From: SHZI01 sp963698405
Lineage (GTDB): Bacteria > Pseudomonadota > Gammaproteobacteria > Steroidobacterales > GCA-2729495
Direction of reading: 5' to 3'
Assembly (NCBI GenBank): GCA_963698405.1
Contig: CAVOQT010000002.1
Coordinates: 514,175 to 578,174 of the forward strand
Length of the DNA: 64,000 bases
This document shows positions 58,939 to 64,000 of this stretch, in pieces; the first letter of the stretch is position 1, and every line of letters starts with the position of its first letter. The translations under genes were made by a program, and so were the position numbers. Below the pieces are notes generated by a model. The model saw nothing but the letters and a program-made list of their open reading frames with translations, ran no database searches and was not told the origin of the DNA.

Positions 58939-61900
58939 TCAGCCCGTAGTGGCTGGTTCCGGCTGCGTCTCTGCCTCGCTCTTCTGCAGTTTCTCGATTT
59001 CCCGGCTGATGTGCTCCGGGGACTGTGTCTTGCGTGCCAGCAGCGTATAAATCGCCGGAATCAGGTACAGGGTCAGAAATACCGAGATCGTTACGCCAAA
59101 AAATACCGTCGCGCCCAGCGTACGCCTCGATTCAGTGCCGGCGCCGGTGGCAGCGATCAGCGGGATGGCCCCGAAGGCCGTACACAGGCTGGTCATCAGC
59201 ACGGGGCGCAGACGAATGCTGGCCGCCGAGATGATCGCTGCATAAAACTCGGTGCCCCGATCGCGCAACTGATTGGCAAATTCCACAATCAGGATGCCGT
59301 TTTTTGCCGCCAGTCCGATCAGCATGATCGCTCCGATCTGGCTGTAGACGTTGACCGAGGATCCGAATGCCCAGAGCCCGACCAGTCCGCCGGTGATGGC
59401 CATCGGTACCGTCAGCATGATGATCAGTGGATGCCTGAAGCTCTCGAACTGTGCGGCCAGAATCAGGAATACGACGATCATGGCAAAGCCGAAGGTCAGG
59501 TAGATGGCATTGCCGGAGCGCTTGTATTCGCGCGCTTCGCCATCGAAATCGATCTTTGCCTCGGGCGGCAGTTCCCGGGCAATCAGCTGCTCCATGTAGG
59601 TAACGGCTTCACCAATTGAATAGCCGGGTGCCAGGCTTGCGCTCAGCGTTACCGAACGAAGCTGGTTGAAGCGCTTCAGCTCCTTGGGCCCTGCTATTTC
59701 TTCAAGCTGCACCAGGCTGGCGAGCGGTATCAGTTGCGGTGAGCGTTCCGAGCGCACGTAGATGTTCTGCAGGTCGGACGGGGTGGCGCGATCACCGGCC
59801 GCGCTTTGCAGGACGACGTTGTACTCCTCGCCGCGCTCTACAAAGCTGGTGACGATGCGCGAGCCGAGCATCGTTTCCAGTGTGCTGCCGATGGTTTGCA
59901 GCGAAACGCCCAGATCCGCGGCACGATCGCGATCTATGTTGATCCTGATCTTGGGCTTGCCGGGGAAGAAATCGGAGCGCATGCCGAGTATGCGGGGATT
60001 GTCCTCGTCGACCTTGTTGATGATCAGGTCCTGCCAGGTTGTCAGGTCCTCGTAGCTGGTACCGCTGAGGATCACCGCCAGTCCGGCACCACCGGAGCGA
60101 ATGGCGAGGCTGGGTGGCAGAAATACCGTCGCCACTGCGCCCGGCAGCTGGCTTGCCTTGATGCGGATTTCGGCCGAGAGTTCCTGGGCCGAACGCTGCC
60201 TTTCGGCTCGCGAGACCAGTGGCATGTAAATGAAAGCGGTGTTCACATCGCCGCCGCTGCCCCACATGCCGGTACGGGAGACCACCCGCTTTATTTCGCC
60301 GGAATCGACATAGGGTTTGAGCAGCCCTTCAATCACCCGTACCTGCCGATCCATGTATTCGGGGGAAGCGCCCTCGGGACCACGTATCGTCATCAGCATC
60401 ATGTTGCGGTCTTCAGCCGGTGCATACTCGCCCGGCAGGCTGCTGAACAGTGCGGCACCCAGCAGTGCCACGAGCACCAGCAGCACCACAGCCACCCCGC
60501 GCATGCCGATGAAGCGCGTGAGCGAGGCCCGGTAGGCCTCGGTGAGGCGCTGAAACATGCGGTCCAGCGAGCTTGCCAGCCGGCCACGCTGAACGCCGCG
60601 GGTGTACAGCCTGGAGGTCAGCATCGGTACCAGCGTCAGGGCGACGAGGCCAGACACCGCGATCGCTGCTGCCAGCGAGATGCCGAATTCCCCGAACAGG
60701 CGGCCCACGTTGCCGGGCATGAACGAGATGGGTACGAACACCGCCACCAGCACTGCCGTGGTCGAAATTACGGCAAAACCGATCTCCTGGCTGCCTTCTA
60801 TGGAAGCGAGCAGGGGAGGACGTCCGAGCTCCATCTTCCGCACGATGTTTTCGAGCACGACGATCGCGTCGTCAACCACCAGACCGATCGCCAGTACCAG
60901 GCCCAGCAGGGTCAGGGTGTTGATGGTGTAGCCGAGCGCGGCCATGACGATGAAAGCCGAGATGATCGCCACCGGGATGGTCAGGGCGGGAATGATCGTC
61001 GCGCGCAGCGAGCCGACGAATGCAAATATCACGATCAGCACCAGCAGCAGGGCTTCGGCCAGTACCTTGACCACCTCGATCATCGATTCCTCGATAAATC
61101 GCGAGAAATCGATACTGGGCGAGACGATGAGATCGCCCGGCAGGCTGTCCTGCAGACGGTCCACCTCGGCGAGCACGGCGCGGTTGACCTCCAGGATATT
61201 GGCGTTGGCCTGCGGCACGATGCCGAGGCTGATGCCGGATACGCCGTTGGAGCGGGAGAAGAAGCGCGCATCTTCCGGTTCAATGCGTACCTCGGCGACT
61301 TCACCCAGACGCGTCAGGTAGTTGTCACTGCTGCGGTTGACTACCAGCGCCTCGAAGTCAGTCACGGTATCCAGACCTGTGGCGGTACGCAGTGAGAATT
61401 CGCGCTGCTGGGACTCGATGCGGCCGGCCGGCAACTCCACGTTTTCCCGGCGCAGCGTGTTCTCCACATCCTCCACGGTGAGGCCGCGGGCCGCGAGTGC
61501 ATCGCGGTCCAGCCAGATGCGCATCGCGGTCTTCTGTGCACCGGCCAGCCGGATCGTGGCGACGCCGTCGACCGCAGACAGGCGGTCGACGAGATTGCGT
61601 TCAGCGTAGTCGGTGAGGTCCATCAGCGTGCGCGTCTGGCTGTCCACGCCGATGTACAGTGTGGCGTCCATGCCCTGATCCTGCTTGGTGATCTCGGGCG
61701 GGTTCGCGCCCTCGGGCAACATCTTCTGCACGCGGGCAACACGTTCGCGTACATCGTTGGCAGCACCGTCCGGGTCCCGGTCGAGGCTGAACTCGATCAC
61801 GATGTTCGAGCGCTCGTCCTGGCTGCTGGAGGTGAGCTTCAGTACGCCGGCTATGCCCGAGATCTGATCCTCGATCACCTGCGTGACACGCCGTTCTACA

Positions 61901-62073
61901 ACCTCGGCCGATGCGCCCCGGTAGACCGTCGTTACCGAGACCACCGGTGGATCGATGTTGGGATATTCGCGTATCGGCAGTCGGCTCACGGCCAGCAGGC
62001 CAAGAATGACCGGGATCAAACTCAGAACCGCGGCGAATACCGGGCGGCGTACCGAAATGTCAGACAGGATCAT
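58939..62073 (-). CDS. RND-family efflux pump, inner-membrane transporter
   Basis: Proton-driven HAE1-type multidrug exporter of the AcrB/MexB superfamily; 1044 residues with twelve expected membrane spans and two large periplasmic loops. The proton-relay aspartates are D401 and D402 in TM4 (LAIGLVVDDAIVVLEN), and the TM10 lysine is in IGLAAKNGILIVEFANQ. The N terminus SDISVRRPVFAAVLSL is typical. It follows the membrane-fusion gene by 23 bp on the same strand. No outer-membrane factor is seen here, so a shared TolC-like channel is inferred. The substrate cannot be told. Confidence 0.93.
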   Translation of the reverse strand: MILSDISVRRPVFAAVLSLIPVILGLLAVSRLPIREYPNIDPPVVSVTTVYRGASAEVVERRVTQVIEDQISGIAGVLKLTSSSQDERSNIVIEFSLDRDPDGAANDVRERVARVQKMLPEGANPPEITKQDQGMDATLYIGVDSQTRTLMDLTDYAERNLVDRLSAVDGVATIRLAGAQKTAMRIWLDRDALAARGLTVEDVENTLRRENVELPAGRIESQQREFSLRTATGLDTVTDFEALVVNRSSDNYLTRLGEVAEVRIEPEDARFFSRSNGVSGISLGIVPQANANILEVNRAVLAEVDRLQDSLPGDLIVSPSIDFSRFIEESMIEVVKVLAEALLLVLIVIFAFVGSLRATIIPALTIPVAIISAFIVMAALGYTINTLTLLGLVLAIGLVVDDAIVVLENIVRKMELGRPPLLASIEGSQEIGFAVISTTAVLVAVFVPISFMPGNVGRLFGEFGISLAAAIAVSGLVALTLVPMLTSRLYTRGVQRGRLASSLDRMFQRLTEAYRASLTRFIGMRGVAVVLLVLVALLGAALFSSLPGEYAPAEDRNMMLMTIRGPEGASPEYMDRQVRVIEGLLKPYVDSGEIKRVVSRTGMWGSGGDVNTAFIYMPLVSRAERQRSAQELSAEIRIKASQLPGAVATVFLPPSLAIRSGGAGLAVILSGTSYEDLTTWQDLIINKVDEDNPRILGMRSDFFPGKPKIRINIDRDRAADLGVSLQTIGSTLETMLGSRIVTSFVERGEEYNVVLQSAAGDRATPSDLQNIYVRSERSPQLIPLASLVQLEEIAGPKELKRFNQLRSVTLSASLAPGYSIGEAVTYMEQLIARELPPEAKIDFDGEAREYKRSGNAIYLTFGFAMIVVFLILAAQFESFRHPLIIMLTVPMAITGGLVGLWAFGSSVNVYSQIGAIMLIGLAAKNGILIVEFANQLRDRGTEFYAAIISAASIRLRPVLMTSLCTAFGAIPLIAATGAGTESRRTLGATVFFGVTISVFLTLYLIPAIYTLLARKTQSPEHISREIEKLQKSEAETQPEPATTG

Positions 62074-62096
62074 GTTTGCCGGTCCTTCATGTCTGC

Positions 62097-63161
62097 TCAG
62101 GTGTCGGGTGCCACGCTGACCGGCGTGCCTTCGTGCAGACGCTGGGTGCCTTCAGTGACCACCAGTGCGCCGGCTTCGAGGCCACTGCGGATCTCGGCGA
62201 AACCGGGCGTGCGACCGCCGAGTATTACCTCGCGCTCTGCAGCCTTGCCGTTCTCGACGATGAATACGTACTGGCGGCCTTCGCGTGGCACCAGGCTTTC
62301 TTCAGCGATCAGCAGCACCTTGTCGCGCTGTTTTTCGAGGCTGACCGTCATGAACATGCCGGGTTTCAGTGCGCCGCCGGCATTGGGCAGGGTGGCGATA
62401 ACGGCAACCGAGCGCGTGACCGGATCGACGCGGGAATCGATGCTCGTTACCTTGCCGGCAAATTGCTGATCCGGATACACGGTGGTAACCGCCGAGATCG
62501 GCATGCCGGTACGGACGGTATCCATGAAGGTCTCGGGAATCGAGAAACCGAGCTTGATCGAGCTGACATCATCCAGCGTGGTGATGATGGTGTCCGGGCT
62601 GACCAGATCACCAAGGCTGACCTTGCGCAGACCCACCACGCCGGCGAAGGGTGCCTTGACCGACAGCGTGTCGAGCCGGGCCCTGGCGCCGCTGACCTGC
62701 GCCCTGGCGACGGCGAGGTTGGCTTCCAGCTGGTCGAGGTCGGCTGCAGAGATCACCTGTGTGGCTGCGAGCGCCTGACTGCGCCGGTACTGGCTTTCGG
62801 CCTGGCTCAATTGCGCTTCTGCCAGGTTGAGGCTGGCGGCTTCCTGCCGTGTGTCCAGTTCGACCAGTACCTGGCCGGTGTTTACCGGCTGGCCTTCACG
62901 AAAATTGATGCGCGTGACGACACTGCTGGAACGGACAGTGACCTCGATGGACTCGTTTGCCTGCGCGGTGCCGATGGCGGTGTAACGGTCTGTGAAGGCC
63001 TGCGGTTGCAGGCGCTGGGCGATGACCACGACGGGGGCGCCGGCGCCGAATCCCGAGGGGTTGCCAGCACGACCCGGGGACGCCTGCTCTGTGCGTGAGC
63101 CGCAGGCAGCCAGCAGGCTGAGCAATGCGGGCATCAGCAGCACCAGACGGGTTCTGGTCAT
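62097..63161 (-). CDS. RND efflux membrane-fusion lipoprotein
   Basis: Periplasmic adaptor linking the RND pump to an outer-membrane channel. From ATG 63161 the product has a lipoprotein signal, LVLLMPALLSLLAAC, with acylation expected at C20. It has the split biotinyl-lipoyl fold (ITRINFREGQPVNTGQVLVELD, then VKAPFAGVVGLRKVSLGDLV), an alpha-helical hairpin between, and a beta-barrel C-terminal part. 354 residues. A TTG start at 63224 is possible but would place extra residues before the signal. Probably co-transcribed with the RND gene. Confidence 0.9.
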   Translation of the reverse strand: MTRTRLVLLMPALLSLLAACGSRTEQASPGRAGNPSGFGAGAPVVVIAQRLQPQAFTDRYTAIGTAQANESIEVTVRSSSVVTRINFREGQPVNTGQVLVELDTRQEAASLNLAEAQLSQAESQYRRSQALAATQVISAADLDQLEANLAVARAQVSGARARLDTLSVKAPFAGVVGLRKVSLGDLVSPDTIITTLDDVSSIKLGFSIPETFMDTVRTGMPISAVTTVYPDQQFAGKVTSIDSRVDPVTRSVAVIATLPNAGGALKPGMFMTVSLEKQRDKVLLIAEESLVPREGRQYVFIVENGKAAEREVILGGRTPGFAEIRSGLEAGALVVTEGTQRLHEGTPVSVAPDT

Positions 63162-63220
63162 GCTGCGGGCAGAGCGGCGGTGGCTGACGTTATTGTTGTG
63201 CGGCACGATGCGATCCTGGT

Positions 63221-64000
63221 TCAAGCGGTTTGTGCTTCGCGCGTGAGGTTTCTATGCCCATCCGCGGTAACCAGCACATTATCCTCGATACGGATGCCAC
63301 CGTAGCGGCGCAGTGCCTTGAGTTTCTTCCAGTCCACCTGCCGGCTGTGGCGGCTTTTCTTCAGTCTGGCCAGCAGCGAGTCGATGAAGTAGATGCCGGG
63401 TTCGATGGTCACCACCATCCCGGGTTCCAGCGCGCGGGTCAGCCGCAGGCGCGGGAAGCGCTTCGGGCGCGGCAGCCTGCGCCCATTGTGGTCAGCGAGG
63501 TCCCCGCCCACGTCGTGCACCTGCAGGCCGAGCAGGTGGCCGAGCCCGTGCGGCATGAAGCTGTCGATGATGCGCCGTTCCACCATGTCCTCGGCTGACA
63601 TGCGGACCAGCCCCCAGCGGGACAGCAATCCGGCCAGCGCCGTATACGCGCTGAGCTGCAGCTCCGGGAACGACACCCCCGGCTGTACCTGTGCGCACAG
63701 CTGCTGCTGGGTGCGGTCCATGTCCCGCACCATGGTGGCAAACTCACCGCGCCGGGCTGCATAGCTGCGGGTGATGTCAGACGCATAGCCCGCGACGCTG
63801 GACCCGGCATCGAGCAGCAGGCTGTGGCGCTCGCGTGCCGGCAGACGTTGCCGGTTGCGATGCTGGTAGTGCAGTGTGGCGCCGTTCTGGTTCATTGCCA
63901 CGATGGCCGGGTAGGGCAGCTCAGCGTCGGACTGGCCGCAGGCGGCGAGAAACATCAGGCCCATCTCGAACTCGCTGAGGCCCGACTCAAAGGCAGTGCG
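63221..64000 (-). CDS. pepQ: Xaa-Pro dipeptidase, M24 family (partial)
   Basis: Metallopeptidase that splits dipeptides with C-terminal proline. Metal-binding residues are in LLLDAGSSVAGYASDITRSY, MPHGLGHLLGLQVHD, VVTIEPGIYFI and GGIRIEDNVLV, all as in E. coli PepQ. The 5' part lies beyond the right edge of the window; the visible 259 codons cover the C-terminal catalytic domain. Sixty bases lie between its stop and the likely start of the membrane-fusion gene, so all three reverse-strand genes may share a transcript. Confidence 0.9.
   Translation of the reverse strand, partial: RTAFESGLSEFEMGLMFLAACGQSDAELPYPAIVAMNQNGATLHYQHRNRQRLPARERHSLLLDAGSSVAGYASDITRSYAARRGEFATMVRDMDRTQQQLCAQVQPGVSFPELQLSAYTALAGLLSRWGLVRMSAEDMVERRIIDSFMPHGLGHLLGLQVHDVGGDLADHNGRRLPRPKRFPRLRLTRALEPGMVVTIEPGIYFIDSLLARLKKSRHSRQVDWKKLKALRRYGGIRIEDNVLVTADGHRNLTREAQTA

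Noticed and set aside
59806..61395. 529-codon open frame on the plus strand
   Set aside because: It is antisense to the RND transporter gene, low-complexity Gln/His/Arg-rich in translation, and has no homology features; a shadow of GC-rich codon bias.

Overview
The window is chromosomal DNA (roughly 60% GC by eye) from a gammaproteobacterium. The evidence is the complete rRNA operon, the tRNA-Thr/Tyr/Gly/Thr - tuf - tRNA-Trp - secE - nusG - rplKAJL - rpoBC block, a second tuf in the str operon, and the unbroken S10/spc/alpha ribosomal-protein superoperon. The tyrS-then-rrn order and the mepM/tyrS pair recall Pseudomonas and Xanthomonadales relatives. I cannot name a genus from sequence alone. 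I saw no transposase, phage gene or CRISPR array.

Region 1 (1-9.2 kb) holds recognisable housekeeping genes: an iron/B12-type ABC ATPase and permease, the T-protein tyrA, rppH, ppx/gppA, ppk1 and mepM. Every one is split by small frameshifts, more than 15 in all, while catalytic motifs survive. From tyrS at 9.49 kb onward every reading frame is intact. This most likely reflects a poor-quality assembly segment rather than real decay of eight adjacent genes, but raw reads must decide.

Region 2 (9.5-16.2 kb) has tyrS followed by a strong rRNA promoter, a boxB/boxA antitermination element, 16S, tRNA-Ile, tRNA-Ala, 23S, 5S and a terminator. Long inverted repeats flank 16S and 23S as RNase III processing stems.

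Region 3 (16.2-26.2 kb) is the least ordinary part. A tightly overlapping reverse-strand operon encodes a lysine-2,3-aminomutase-like radical SAM enzyme, two different D-Ala-D-Ala-ligase-like ATP-grasp enzymes and a GNAT acetyltransferase. It looks like a pathway to an N-acylated beta-amino-acid peptide or amide whose product I do not recognise. Divergent from it lies a CtlX-type amidinohydrolase, then an M61 peptidase, plsY, birA, coaX and a SPOR-domain protein.

Region 4 (26.2-58.9 kb) is the translation/transcription core: tRNA cluster, tufB, secE, nusG, L11-L1-L10-L7/L12, rpoB, rpoC, S12-S7-EF-G-EF-Tu-S10, then L3 to L17 with secY, rpmJ and rpoA. Oddities are a domain-IV-divergent EF-G in the canonical fusA place, two almost identical tuf genes whose identity extends 45 bp upstream, an extended -10 promoter and about 270-nt leader between rpsJ and rplC instead of before rpsJ, and an altered S4 N-terminal segment.

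Region 5 (58.9-64 kb) carries, on the reverse strand, pepQ (running off the window), a lipoprotein membrane-fusion protein and an RND efflux pump.
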